Source: Acidobacteriota bacterium | GTDB taxonomy: Bacteria > Acidobacteriota > Thermoanaerobaculia > UBA5066 | Direction of reading: 5' to 3' | DNA: 30,774 bases | Assembly (NCBI GenBank): GCA_016789625.1 | Contig: JAEUQS010000440.1 | Coordinates: 1 to 30,774 of the forward strand | In this document: in pieces, positions 14,395 through 25,451 of the stretch | Numbering within the stretch: the first letter of the stretch is position 1 | Layout: each line of letters starts with the position of its first letter | The notes under the pieces: generated by a model | What the model was told of the DNA's origin: nothing | Database searches by the model: none | The model's input: the letters and a program-made list of their open reading frames with translations, nothing else | Position numbers and translations under genes: made by a program

Positions 14395-15671
14395 TTCTGC
14401 TGCTCTCCCATCGTGAGGTCGTTCATACCTTCGCCTCTGAGGCGCGAGAGGTCCGCGAACGCGCGGTGCATCTCGGCCTGAGCGCGCACGAGCTGAGCGC
14501 TCACGGCGGCCAGGGTGCGCCGGGCGTCGAGCACCTCCATGTAGCCGAACCTGCCGAGCCGGTAGCCTTCGCTGACGGCCGCATAGACGCTCTCCGCGCC
14601 CGGCAGGACCTCCTTGCCGAGGCTTCGCACCTCACTTTGGACACGCGCGAGGGAAGCGTGCGTCTCGTCGACCTGCTGACGAAGACGCACGAGGGCCGCG
14701 CGCCGCTCCTCGCGGGCCCGGGCGATCCGCTCGCGCGCCTCGATCCGGGCGCCCCGGTTGCCGTCGAGGAGCGGAAGCGGGAAGGAGATGGTGGCGAGGA
14801 AGGCATCACTGCCCAGCTCGAACCGGCGGTACCCGCCGCCGACGGTCACGTCCGGCACCGACCGCGCTTGCTCGACGCGCAGCAGGGCCTCCCGTTCGGC
14901 GATCTCGGAGGTCCAGCGCGCCACCTCGGGGTTTCGCTCGAGGTCTGCCGCGAGGGACTCGAGCGACGGAAGAGGCGGGATCGCGTTCAGGTCCCCGGCC
15001 ACGCGGTCGAAGCCCGGCGACGTGCTTCCCCAGGTCGCGGCGAGGCGCGAGCGCGCTCCGAAGAGGTCCGCCGCGGCGCGCTCGCGATCGATGCGCTCGG
15101 TGGCGAGGGCGACCTGGGCCCGGGTCTCCTCGATCGGCGAAGCCTTGCCGGCCTCGACGCGCGAATGGACCGTGCTGCGGACCTCTTCCGCGAGCCGGAT
15201 CGTCGCGTCGGCGAGCTCCAGGCGTCGCTGCGCCGAGAGCACGTCGACGAACCCCCGCGCCGCCCGCGCGATGACGTCGAGCCGCCGCGATTCGAGGTCC
15301 CAGCGGGCGAGGTCGCGCGCCGCGCTGGCCGCGGCCTTCCGGGCCGGCCGATCGCCGCCCAGCTCGAGGCGCTGCGACAGCTGAAGCGTCGACTGCACGC
15401 CGCCCGTCCTCGCGACGTCGCCTTCGAAGTTCTCGATCGTCCCGGCGAGCTCGGGGTTCGGAAGCGCTCCGGCCTGGACGAGCCGGGCCTGCCGCGCGAG
15501 TGTTTCGCTCTCTGCAGCGGCGATCTCCGGGCTCCGGCTCGTGGCCAGAACGAGGACTTGCTCGAACGTCAGCTCGCCGGTGGGCTCGGCCCGTTCGGGA
15601 GGCGTGGCTCTACCGAAGCCCGGCGACAGCGCCAGGAGAGCTACAAGTGTCCATTGGAAGAGAGTTCGCAT
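14391..15671 (-). CDS. czcC: TolC-like outer-membrane factor of the heavy-metal efflux system (CzcC type)
   Basis: This 426-residue protein has a signal peptide (residues 5-22, GRA cleavage). It shows the two-fold outer-membrane efflux protein repeat. The first half has LTFEQVLVLATSRSPEIAAA and long helices to about 215. The second half begins near SLESLAADLERNPEVARWTS and runs to a helix ending with SRLRGEG. Beta-strand inserts such as VTVGGGYRRFEL and FLATISFPLPLLD build the barrel. It would form the outer-membrane channel for the adaptor and pump encoded downstream, with a 4-base gene overlap into czcB. Confidence 0.9.
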   Translation of the reverse strand: MRTLFQWTLVALLALSPGFGRATPPERAEPTGELTFEQVLVLATSRSPEIAAAESETLARQARLVQAGALPNPELAGTIENFEGDVARTGGVQSTLQLSQRLELGGDRPARKAAASAARDLARWDLESRRLDVIARAARGFVDVLSAQRRLELADATIRLAEEVRSTVHSRVEAGKASPIEETRAQVALATERIDRERAAADLFGARSRLAATWGSTSPGFDRVAGDLNAIPPLPSLESLAADLERNPEVARWTSEIAEREALLRVEQARSVPDVTVGGGYRRFELGSDAFLATISFPLPLLDGNRGARIEARERIARAREERRAALVRLRQQVDETHASLARVQSEVRSLGKEVLPGAESVYAAVSEGYRLGRFGYMEVLDARRTLAAVSAQLVRAQAEMHRAFADLSRLRGEGMNDLTMGEQQK

Positions 15672-15746
15672 ACATCACCCCTGCTCGTCGAAGGTGGGCG
15701 GGCGCCACGCGGCGCCGCCCTCGAAGGGACTTCGGGCGGGCTGGGA

Positions 15747-16133
15747 TCAGATGCGAAAGACCGAAAGAGATTCGGGAGCCGGGGGACCGGCACTCGATGC
15801 CCGGGCGGGGGCCTCGAAAGCGGCGGTCCTCCGAAGGAAAGTTGGACCGATTGGTCCTGCTGGCGCCGGGGCGAGAGGAGTGGTGAGAGCCGGCGCAGCA
15901 AGCCGGATGGGTGTGGACGATGCTTGGAGAGTGGCCGGGTGATCGTGGTCCGGCGTGCCGGATTCGTGATCGTGGCCGTGGAATGCCGACTCCAGCTCGA
16001 CAGCAGCCGCCGGGGACGTGCTCGCGTGATCGTGATCGAGGAGCAGATGCGCGGCGACAGCGAGCGAGCGACCGGCCGGGAGCAAGAGCCCGATCAGTGC
16101 CACGAACACGAACAGTCGCTTGAAAGCTCCCAC
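15747..16133 (-). CDS. Small exported His/Asp-rich protein (putative metal-binding)
   Basis: The start is GTG at 16133-16131 and no strong ribosome binding site is visible. The 128-residue product has a signal peptide (about 6-26) and then His/Asp clusters: LDHDHA (33-37), FHGHDHE (51-57) and PDHDHP (61-66). The rest is Pro/Ala-rich and probably unstructured. Such peptides often head metal-efflux operons and may bind or buffer metal in the periplasm. It is the first gene of the leftward czcCBA run, 75 bases upstream of the TolC-like gene; nothing else is seen in that gap. I know no named family for it. Confidence 0.6.
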   Translation of the reverse strand: MGAFKRLFVFVALIGLLLPAGRSLAVAAHLLLDHDHASTSPAAAVELESAFHGHDHESGTPDHDHPATLQASSTPIRLAAPALTTPLAPAPAGPIGPTFLRRTAAFEAPARASSAGPPAPESLSVFRI

Positions 16134-16263
16134 CGGCTCATCATGGCATGGGTGTCGTGCATGCGGAAATCGATCGGGCGGCGGTTTATCGCGGAGGCCC
16201 CGTCACCGTTCGTCGCCGATCTCAACCGCTCGACGCTGTTCGAGGCCGGAGGCGGTTTTCTGA

Positions 16264-16292
16264 TTGTCCCGGCGCCTCGCGGCGTTTAGGGT
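16264..16292 (+). promoter_or_regulatory. Putative promoter giving a leaderless transcript for the DUF6599-DUF362-polyferredoxin operon
   Basis: TTGTCC (16264-16269) and TAGGGT (16287-16292) are separated by 17 bases, the ideal spacer for a sigma-70 type promoter. The GTG start at 16299 lies 6 bases after the -10, which is about where transcription should begin. No ribosome binding site precedes the GTG. The rest of the 165-base gap 16134-16298 between the divergent operons shows no clear operator. Confidence 0.4.
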
Positions 16293-16298
16293 TCTCCC

Positions 16299-17511
16299 GT
16301 GGCCGCCCCTTCGGCCCCCGCCCCGCCGCCCGCCCTCGACTCCCGCGAAAAGCGGGTGATCAATCCCCGTCCGCACGCGCATTACCGCAAGACCTACTCG
16401 CTCACCGAGGTGCGCATCGGCGGCGCCGTGCTGCTCGTGCTCGTGGCGATCGCCTCGTGGGTGGCCTGGCGCGGCGCCCACCCCGATCCGCTGCTGTACG
16501 GCGACCCCAACGCCGTGCTCAAGATCGCGCCGGGCGGGCCGGTCGACGTGAGGGAGGGCGGACAGGCCCGCGTGCCCGGTCCCGGGGGTGCGGCGGCAAG
16601 CAACCCGATCAAGCCGATCAAGGCCGTGGACCGGGGCCCGCTGCCGGCGAGCCTCGCGACGACCGGATTCACGGAAGGGCAGGCCTCGCGCTTCGAGGCC
16701 GGAAACCTGTACGAGAAGATCAACGGCCGGGCGGACTTCTTTCTCTCCCGCGGGTTCAAGTCCATGACGTTCGTGCCGCTCACCGGCGCGGGCGGCGAAA
16801 CGGTGGATCTCGAGCTGTACGACCTGGGCTCCCCGGAGAACGCGCTGAGCGCCTTCTCGGCCGAGAAACCCCCGGAGGAGAAGGCCACCTCGGCCGCGGG
16901 TTCGTCCTGGTATCGCGCCCGCAACGCGCTCTTCGTCGCGCGAGGGCCCTTTTACGGGCGGGCGATCGGGTCCGACGAGTCGGCCCCGGTGCTCGCGCAG
17001 CTCGAGGCGGTTCGCGCGGCGCTGGAGGCGGGCGTGGCCTCGGGAGACCGGCCCTGGGCGCATGCCCTCTTCGCCGACGCGCTGGGCATTCCGCCCGATC
17101 GCGTCACCTATCAGGCCGAGAATGCGTTCTCCTTCGCCTTCGGGAAGAACGTCTTCTCGGCGCTCCTGCCCGACGGCGAGACCGAGGTTTTCGTGATGCC
17201 TCTGACCTCGGCGAAGAGCGCCGAATCCACCGCGAAGCAGTTCGAGAAAGCCTTCCTCGACTACGGCGACGTGCTGGACCGGTCGGGCGCGAAGTGGGTG
17301 AAAGACAAGTACCTCTCGGGCTACTCCCGGGCCATCGCCGCGGGGACGATGGTGGCCGGCGTGAAGGGCGCGCCCAAGATCGAGGAGGCCGAGGCGCTTC
17401 TCGGGAAGCTCTCGAAGGCCGTTTCCGTTCTCCCGGCCAGCGTCGCCGAAAAAGCGGCCGCGCCCGGGACACGGGCGGCCCGGGGGCCGGAGAAAGCCAA
17501 AGGAGGCGGGT

Positions 17512-17519
<8 letters not shown>
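16299..17519 (+). CDS. Membrane-anchored DUF6599-family protein
   Basis: This 406-residue protein has a Pro/Ala-rich cytoplasmic N-terminus, one membrane helix (about 41-60, IGGAVLLVLVAIASWVAW) and a large outer domain. The block FEAGNLYEKINGRADFFLS followed by FVPLTG and YDLGSPENALSAFS is, as I recall it, characteristic of DUF6599 proteins. The C-terminus is Ala/Lys-rich. No catalytic motif or cofactor site is evident. It overlaps the DUF362 gene by 8 bases (17512-17519), so both should act together with the polyferredoxin and aldo/keto reductase downstream. Function unknown. Confidence 0.75.
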
Positions 17520-20273
<2,754 letters not shown>

Positions 20274-20292
20274 GAGAAGAAGGAGGATCGCG

Positions 20293-21528
20293 ATGAGCGA
20301 CGAAACCAAGAAGGACGGCGTGACCCGGCGGGAGATGTTCGGTATCGGGATCGGCACGGCCGCGGCGGCCGGCACCGCGATCCTCGGGGGCCTGGCGCTG
20401 CCGGCCCTCGCGCAGGAGGCCGCCCCCAAGGACGGCGCAAAAGATGCGCCCCTGCCGAAGGTGCCGCGGCGCAAGCTGGGCAAGACCGGCAAGGAGGTGC
20501 CGATCCTCCTCCTCGGCGGGGCGGCGGGCTTCGACCCGCGGTTCGACCCCAAGATCGCAGAGGCGGTGCGGTTCGGCGTGAACTACATCGACGCGGCCGA
20601 CTGCTACTCCGGCGGGCGCTGCGAGCCCGCCGTGGGCGCGTACATGGGCAAGGCCAAGAACCGCGCCGATCTCTGGATCACGTCGAAGAGCGACAAGCAC
20701 GACCCGGCCGGCTTCGAGAAGACGTTTCTCGAGAGCCTCGAGAAGATGAGCACCGACTACATCGACCTCTACTACCTCCACGCCCTCGAGGACGCGAGCG
20801 TTTTCACGCCCGAGCTTCTCAAGGTGGTCGAGAAGTACAAGAAGAGCGGCAAGATGCGGCACTTCGGCTTCTCGTGCCACGGCGGCAACGTGGTGGAGCT
20901 CCTGAACAAGGCCGCGGCCACGCCGTGGGTCGAGTCGGTCATGTTCCGCTACAACTTCCGGAGCTACGGCAACAAGGACCTGAACGAGGCGATGGACCGC
21001 GCGCACAAGGCGGGCGTGGGCCTCATCGCCATGAAGACCCAGGGATCCGAGGCCAGCTTCGCCGACGCGTGGAAGAAGTTCGAGCAGGCCGGCAAGTGGA
21101 CGAAGCACCAGGCGGTGCTCAAGGCCGTGTGGGCCGACGAGCGCATCTCGGCGGCGGTCTCTCACATGGACAACTTCGACAAGCTGCGCCAGAACATCGC
21201 GGCCGCGCTCGACAAGTCGATGCTGTCGGCCAAGGAGCTGCAGGCCGTGAACCGGTATGCCGAGGCCACGCGGTCTCTCGCGTGCGACGGCTGCGACCAC
21301 ATCTGCGGCGCGGCCGTCGCAGGCAAACCCCGCATCGCCGACACGATCCGCTTCGTCTCGTATCACGACCACTACGGCGAGGAGACCAAGGCCCGTCAGC
21401 TCTTCGCGAAGCTGCCCGAAGCGGCCCGTCAGATCTCGTCGATGGATTTCAGCGGGGCGAACCGCGCGTGTCCGAATGGCGTGGACGTGGCCGGTCTCAT
21501 GAAGCGGGCCGGGGAGATCCTCGCGTAA
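20293..21528 (+). CDS. Tat-exported aldo/keto reductase with C-terminal Fe-S-type cysteines
   Basis: This 411-residue protein has GGAGG 8 bases before the ATG. It carries a Tat signal (TRREMFG at 11-17, cleavage near ALA-QEA). The AKR barrel is intact, with the catalytic set Asp100 and Tyr105 (DAADCY), Lys132 (SKSDK) and His163 (YYLHALED). A C-terminal extension has Cys331-x2-Cys334-x3-Cys338 and Cys393-Pro, matching the Fe-S-bearing AKR subgroup (ferredoxin-like C-terminal domain). An exported AKR cannot easily use cytosolic NADPH; electrons could instead come from the polyferredoxin encoded 19 bases upstream. The substrate is unknown. Confidence 0.9.
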   Translation: MSDETKKDGVTRREMFGIGIGTAAAAGTAILGGLALPALAQEAAPKDGAKDAPLPKVPRRKLGKTGKEVPILLLGGAAGFDPRFDPKIAEAVRFGVNYIDAADCYSGGRCEPAVGAYMGKAKNRADLWITSKSDKHDPAGFEKTFLESLEKMSTDYIDLYYLHALEDASVFTPELLKVVEKYKKSGKMRHFGFSCHGGNVVELLNKAAATPWVESVMFRYNFRSYGNKDLNEAMDRAHKAGVGLIAMKTQGSEASFADAWKKFEQAGKWTKHQAVLKAVWADERISAAVSHMDNFDKLRQNIAAALDKSMLSAKELQAVNRYAEATRSLACDGCDHICGAAVAGKPRIADTIRFVSYHDHYGEETKARQLFAKLPEAARQISSMDFSGANRACPNGVDVAGLMKRAGEILA

Positions 21529-21534
21529 AGCTCC

Positions 21535-21568
21535 GTGCGGCCGGGTTTCTTCAGAAGCCCGGCCGCAC
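21535..21568. terminator. Inverted repeat, probable bidirectional terminator between convergent genes
   Basis: GTGCGGCCGGG (21535-21545) and CCCGGCCGCAC (21558-21568) are a perfect 11-base inverted repeat with a 12-base loop, which can be tightened by CTT/AAG pairs. It lies between the stop of the aldo/keto reductase gene (21528) and the 3' end of the convergent membrane-protein gene, whose stop codon (21551-21553) sits in the loop. There is no T-run, so termination efficiency is uncertain. Confidence 0.7.
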
Positions 21569-23311
21569 CGTGACGCTCTCGCCGGTCGGCGGCGGTGAAA
21601 ACGCGACGGGCCGCAGGGCCCTGTATGAAAGCAGCGAGAGCGACGGATCCTCGAGCGGCACGCGGAAGCGGAACGCGACCTCGAGCGGTCGCCCGTCGTC
21701 TGTGAGCGAGCGGATCTCGGCGACGTAGTCGGGCCGCTCGATCCTCTCGCCGATCCGGAAGATCCGTCCCGGGCGCACGAAGGCGCGATCGAACGGAGTG
21801 TTCAGAAATCCGGCGCGAGGCGTGATCGACAGCGTGTGGGCGTCGATCCGCCGCACCGCGTTGGTCGACGTGAGCGGGGCGAGGACGGCCATCCTTCCCG
21901 GGTTGGGAGCATCGGCCCAGCACGTCCGGATGATCTGTGCGTAGGCGGCGAGGAAATCGCTGCCCGTGACGAACACGAACGTCTGCCGCGGGACTTCAGG
22001 GCCCCGAGGAAGGTGCGTCGCTCCGGCCGTCATGAACGCCCCGGCCCACGGGACGGCCGCGATGCGCAGCGGCAGCAGGAGTGCAGAGGCCGGTCCATGC
22101 AGCACGAGGAGGAGGAGCGCGAGCGACCGTCCCCCGGTGCGTTCCCCCGCAGGAAAGGGCCAGACGCGACAGTCCTCGAGGAACGCGGCCAGGAGGCCGA
22201 ACGCGCCGATGCCCGCGAAGACGAGCAGGCGGTCCTGCGGAATCGTGGCGCAGATGGGCACGAGAGAGAGCGTCATTCCGAGCGCCCAGAAGCGGGAGAC
22301 CCGATCTCGCGCGAGGAGACCCCGGAGACGGAACGCGAAGCCGGCGACGAGGAGCGCCGACAGAACGGAGAAGCCGATCTGCGCAGGTCTCGAGAGGGCG
22401 AGCCAGAGGTCGATGGGGAGCTGGAGAAGCTGCGCGCCGAGGAACAGCGGGATCCGCTCGGCGAGCGCACGGAGAAAGGCCACGGGCTGGTTCCCGGGGT
22501 CGATGTAGAGCGAGATGCCGTGGGTGCCGTAGCCGAGCGCCGTGTACGCGAGGCGCCAGACCACGACGACGACCGCGTAGGGAGCCACGGGGATCAGGCG
22601 CCGCGCGAGCGGACCGTCTTCGCAGCAGAGCTGCCAGGCGACCACGTAGGCGGCCGCGCCCAGCATCGCCTCGGCGCAGCCCAGCCCGAGCACGAACAGC
22701 ACGAGTGCGAAGACCAGGTGCCGCGTCGCGGCGGAGCGCCGCCAGGCGAGGTGCTGATGGAGCATGGCCGCGCCGCACACGACGGCGAGGGCGGCGTTGC
22801 GGTTGGAGAGCCAGCTCGCGGCCAGGTAGTGCGCGTCCTCGACGGCATAGAAGAGGGCCGCGAGGCCGGCCACGCGCGCGGAGAAGTGCACCGAGCGGTA
22901 GAGACCCGCGACGAGCGCCACGCCGAGCCCGAACCAGAGCAGACCGTGGAGGTGCTGAAGCGCGGTGCCGTCGGGCCACAGCGCGTAGTCGAGAACGTGG
23001 GTCAGCGCGGTGAGCGGCCGAGCGAAATGGGCGTGAACACCCTCCGGGTCGCTCCACCACGCGAGGCCGCGGTCGAGCGGGCTCTGTGAGGCGTCGAGCG
23101 GGAAGAACGCGAACAGGTCGCGCACGGGCTGCGCGTCCTTCCAGCCGTCCAGCCGCAGGAGGATGGCGCGATGGAAGTAGTCGTCCGCGAACAGGCCCTG
23201 CCAGAGGGAGGGCAAGGCGAGCACGAACGCCAGGACCCCCAGGGCGAGCGGGGACCTGGGGTGCTCGAGAAGACTCCCGAGACCGGGCCGGGCGCCGGGG
23301 CTCGACGACAG
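21551..23311 (-). CDS. Large polytopic membrane protein, glycosyltransferase-C-like topology
   Basis: The product is about 586 residues. About ten hydrophobic helices follow the N-terminus (the first is LALGVLAFVLALPSLWQGLF), then a soluble C-terminal domain of about 170 residues. The first loop has ADDYFHRAIL and later ARPLTALTHVLDYALW, like the acidic-pair loop of GT-C glycosyltransferases and dolichyl-phosphate-mannose mannosyltransferase-like proteins. No specific family can be named. The start is uncertain: no ATG or GTG lies near the first helix. A CTG at 23311-23309 follows GGAGG (23321-23317) at ideal spacing. The nearest in-frame ATG (23509) lies inside the divergent AraC gene. The gene stands alone. 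Confidence 0.65.
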   Translation of the reverse strand: MSSSPGARPGLGSLLEHPRSPLALGVLAFVLALPSLWQGLFADDYFHRAILLRLDGWKDAQPVRDLFAFFPLDASQSPLDRGLAWWSDPEGVHAHFARPLTALTHVLDYALWPDGTALQHLHGLLWFGLGVALVAGLYRSVHFSARVAGLAALFYAVEDAHYLAASWLSNRNAALAVVCGAAMLHQHLAWRRSAATRHLVFALVLFVLGLGCAEAMLGAAAYVVAWQLCCEDGPLARRLIPVAPYAVVVVVWRLAYTALGYGTHGISLYIDPGNQPVAFLRALAERIPLFLGAQLLQLPIDLWLALSRPAQIGFSVLSALLVAGFAFRLRGLLARDRVSRFWALGMTLSLVPICATIPQDRLLVFAGIGAFGLLAAFLEDCRVWPFPAGERTGGRSLALLLLVLHGPASALLLPLRIAAVPWAGAFMTAGATHLPRGPEVPRQTFVFVTGSDFLAAYAQIIRTCWADAPNPGRMAVLAPLTSTNAVRRIDAHTLSITPRAGFLNTPFDRAFVRPGRIFRIGERIERPDYVAEIRSLTDDGRPLEVAFRFRVPLEDPSLSLLSYRALRPVAFSPPPTGESVTVRPGF

Positions 23312-23445
23312 GGGGACCTCCGAAGGGTGTGTGCCGTCGAGGCTAGCAGAGATCCTCGAGGCGCAACGGAACCAATTGGGACGCCCGTGCGTTCCACTGA
23401 CCGGTGACAAGGCACGAAGACGATGTTCCGCGAAGCGCCTCGGCG

Positions 23446-24273
23446 ATGCCGGGGTTTGGTGCGCTGTTCGGACGGGCGCGGTTCTCGCTTCGCGCCGGCG
23501 GCTTCTCACTCGCCTCGATGACGCCCACCGTGCCCGAGCGGGAGGTCGTGCGCCACTCTCACGACGAGGCCCACTTCGTGCTCGTGACCCGCGGGACGTA
23601 CATCACGACGGCGCGTGGAGCCGCCACGGTCTGCGATCCCCCGGTCCTCGTGTTCAACCCTCCGGGCACCACGCACCGAGACCGCTTTCTCTCGAAGGAC
23701 GGGAGCTTCCTGACCATCGCGATCGCGGACGCGACCCTCCGCCAGGCTGCCGAGGCCCTGCCGCTGCCCGAGCCGGCGGTGCTTCTCGGACGGGAAGCCG
23801 TGTCGCTCGCGGAGCGGCTCGTGGGGCTCGGCGACGGCGCAGACGCGGATCCCGCGCTCGTGCCGACTGCGCTCATCGTCGAATCGCTCTGCTTCGAGCT
23901 CCTCGGTGAGGCGTCGCGAGGTTCCGCGTTCCCGCGAGGGTCTGCGCCCGGCTGGCTGAAGCGGGCGGTGGAGCGCCTCGAGGACGCGAACCGGGACGAC
24001 GCCCTGTCCCTCACGGCTCTCGCCGCCGAGATCGGGGTCCACCCGGTCCACCTCACCCGCACGTTCCGCCGGCACTTCCGCATGACACCGGGCGAGTACC
24101 TCAGGCGGTGCCGCGTCGAGCGCGCGGCTGCGCTCCTGGCCGGGAGCCGCACGCCTCTTTCCGAGGTCGCGCTCGCGAGCGGCTTCTGCGATCAGAGTCA
24201 CCTCTCCCGCGCGTTCCGGCGGGCGTACCGGATGACGCCGGGTGAGTACCGGGGATCCCGTTCGTCCCGATAG
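23446..24273 (+). CDS. AraC-family transcriptional regulator
   Basis: The chosen ATG at 23446 gives 275 residues; a GTG at 23404 and an ATG at 23518 are alternatives, and none has a clear ribosome binding site. The N-terminal half is a cupin-type sensing domain (VVRHSHDEAHFVLVTRG, then VFNPPGTTHRDRF). The last 100 residues hold the two helix-turn-helix units of AraC proteins (LSLTALAAEIGVHPVHLTRTFRRHF, positions about 187-213, and PLSEVALASGFCDQSHLSRAFR), each followed by RMTPGEY. It may control the serine hydrolase gene just downstream (53 bases) or the divergent membrane-protein gene. The inducer is unknown. Confidence 0.87.
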   Translation: MPGFGALFGRARFSLRAGGFSLASMTPTVPEREVVRHSHDEAHFVLVTRGTYITTARGAATVCDPPVLVFNPPGTTHRDRFLSKDGSFLTIAIADATLRQAAEALPLPEPAVLLGREAVSLAERLVGLGDGADADPALVPTALIVESLCFELLGEASRGSAFPRGSAPGWLKRAVERLEDANRDDALSLTALAAEIGVHPVHLTRTFRRHFRMTPGEYLRRCRVERAAALLAGSRTPLSEVALASGFCDQSHLSRAFRRAYRMTPGEYRGSRSSR

Positions 24274-24314
24274 ACGATGTTCGTTTCGTCCAAGACGTGA
24301 TCGCCGCACGGGCC

Positions 24315-24320
24315 TACATT
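24315..24320 (+). promoter_or_regulatory. Putative -10 element (TACATT) of the serine hydrolase gene
   Basis: TACATT ends 6 bases before ATG 24327, as expected for a transcript starting at or near the start codon. No ribosome binding site separates them other than GCGGGA. I see no good -35. The same -10-to-start spacing is seen at 16287-16299. Confidence 0.3.
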
Positions 24321-24326
24321 GCGGGA

Positions 24327-25445
24327 ATGAGCCTTCGCCGCGCCTGCTGGGCCTTCGCCCTCGTCCTCCTCTCGCCGGCTCTCCTCTTCGCCGCGCCGCC
24401 TTCCGACGGGTGGGAGACGCCGTCTCCCGGCACCGATCCGCGCTTCGAGAAGAGCGCGGAGGCCACGACCGACGCCGTGAAGGCGGGAACCTTCAAGGCG
24501 ATCACGAGCATCGTCGTCGCGCGCAAGGGCGTCCTCGTGTACGAGGCCTACTTCGACGCGGAGGGCGCCGAGGCGCTCCGCAACACGCGATCGACCACGA
24601 AGACCGTGGCGGGAATGCTCGTGGGCGCCGCGATCGAGCGGAAGAAGCTGCCGTCGGCGGGCGCGAGGATCCTGCCGTACCTCGCGTCGTACGGCGCGCC
24701 CGCGAACCCGGATCCGCGCAAGGCCGAGATTACGGTGGAGGATCTCCTCACGATGAGCTCGCTCCTCGAGTGCGACGACGAGAACCAGTTCTCGCGCGGG
24801 AACGAGGAGAGGATGTACCTCATCGAAGACTGGGTGAGGTTCTACCTGGACCTTCCCATCCGCGGCTTCCCGGCATGGATCCCGAAACCCAAGGACGCAC
24901 CGTACGGTCGCGCGTTCAGCTATTGCACGGCGGGCGTCACGACGCTCGGGGCCGTGATCCAGAAGGCGGTGGGGAAGCCGCTGCCCGAGTTCGCGAAGGA
25001 AGCACTGTTCGCGCCGCTCGGCATCGAGAAGGCCGAATGGCAGACGTCGCCTCTGGGGCTTGCGCAGGCTGGCGGCGGACTGGGCCTCCGGAGCCGTGAC
25101 CTCCTGAAGCTCGGCCAGCTCTATCTAAACGGTGGGAGCTGGAGGGGGAAACAGATCGTGTCGAAGGAGTGGGTGGCCGCGTCCACGGAGCCGCACGCGC
25201 AGATCGACGACACGACCCGCTACGGCTATCTGTGGTGGCTCATGGAGTGGAAGGTGGGGGAGCGCGCGTACAAGAGCTTCGCGATGAACGGGAACGGCGG
25301 AAATACCGTCCAGGTGTTTCCCGAGCTCGACGCCGTCGTCGTGGTGACCACGACGAACTTCGGCGAGAGGCAGCCGCACCGGATCACCGCGAAGCTCCTC
25401 ACGGAACAGATTCTGCCGGCGCTCGCCATCGGGGCCGAACGCTGA
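24327..25445 (+). CDS. Exported serine hydrolase, beta-lactamase/NylB-like fold
   Basis: I chose ATG 24327 over the in-frame GTG 24297 because the signal peptide (SLRRACWAFALVLLSPALLF) begins there; the product has 372 residues. The serine beta-lactamase/DD-peptidase core is visible: S-T-T-K at 89-92 (nucleophile Ser89, Lys92), Tyr199 in FSYCTAG in place of YxN, and NGNGGN at 321-326 in the KTG/HxG region. LFAPLGIEKAEW and GLGLRSRDLLKLGQLYLNGG are typical of beta-lactamase-family esterases and 6-aminohexanoate-dimer hydrolase relatives. The YxN Asn is replaced by Thr, so esterase or amidase activity is more likely than antibiotic hydrolysis. It follows the AraC regulator gene. Confidence 0.88.
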   Translation: MSLRRACWAFALVLLSPALLFAAPPSDGWETPSPGTDPRFEKSAEATTDAVKAGTFKAITSIVVARKGVLVYEAYFDAEGAEALRNTRSTTKTVAGMLVGAAIERKKLPSAGARILPYLASYGAPANPDPRKAEITVEDLLTMSSLLECDDENQFSRGNEERMYLIEDWVRFYLDLPIRGFPAWIPKPKDAPYGRAFSYCTAGVTTLGAVIQKAVGKPLPEFAKEALFAPLGIEKAEWQTSPLGLAQAGGGLGLRSRDLLKLGQLYLNGGSWRGKQIVSKEWVAASTEPHAQIDDTTRYGYLWWLMEWKVGERAYKSFAMNGNGGNTVQVFPELDAVVVVTTTNFGERQPHRITAKLLTEQILPALAIGAER

Positions 25446-25451
25446 GTCCGT

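Noticed and set aside
14163..16289. Long plus-strand open frame (708 codons) opposite czcB, czcC and the His-rich gene
   Set aside because: It spans several real genes in antisense and has the biased composition of a GC shadow.
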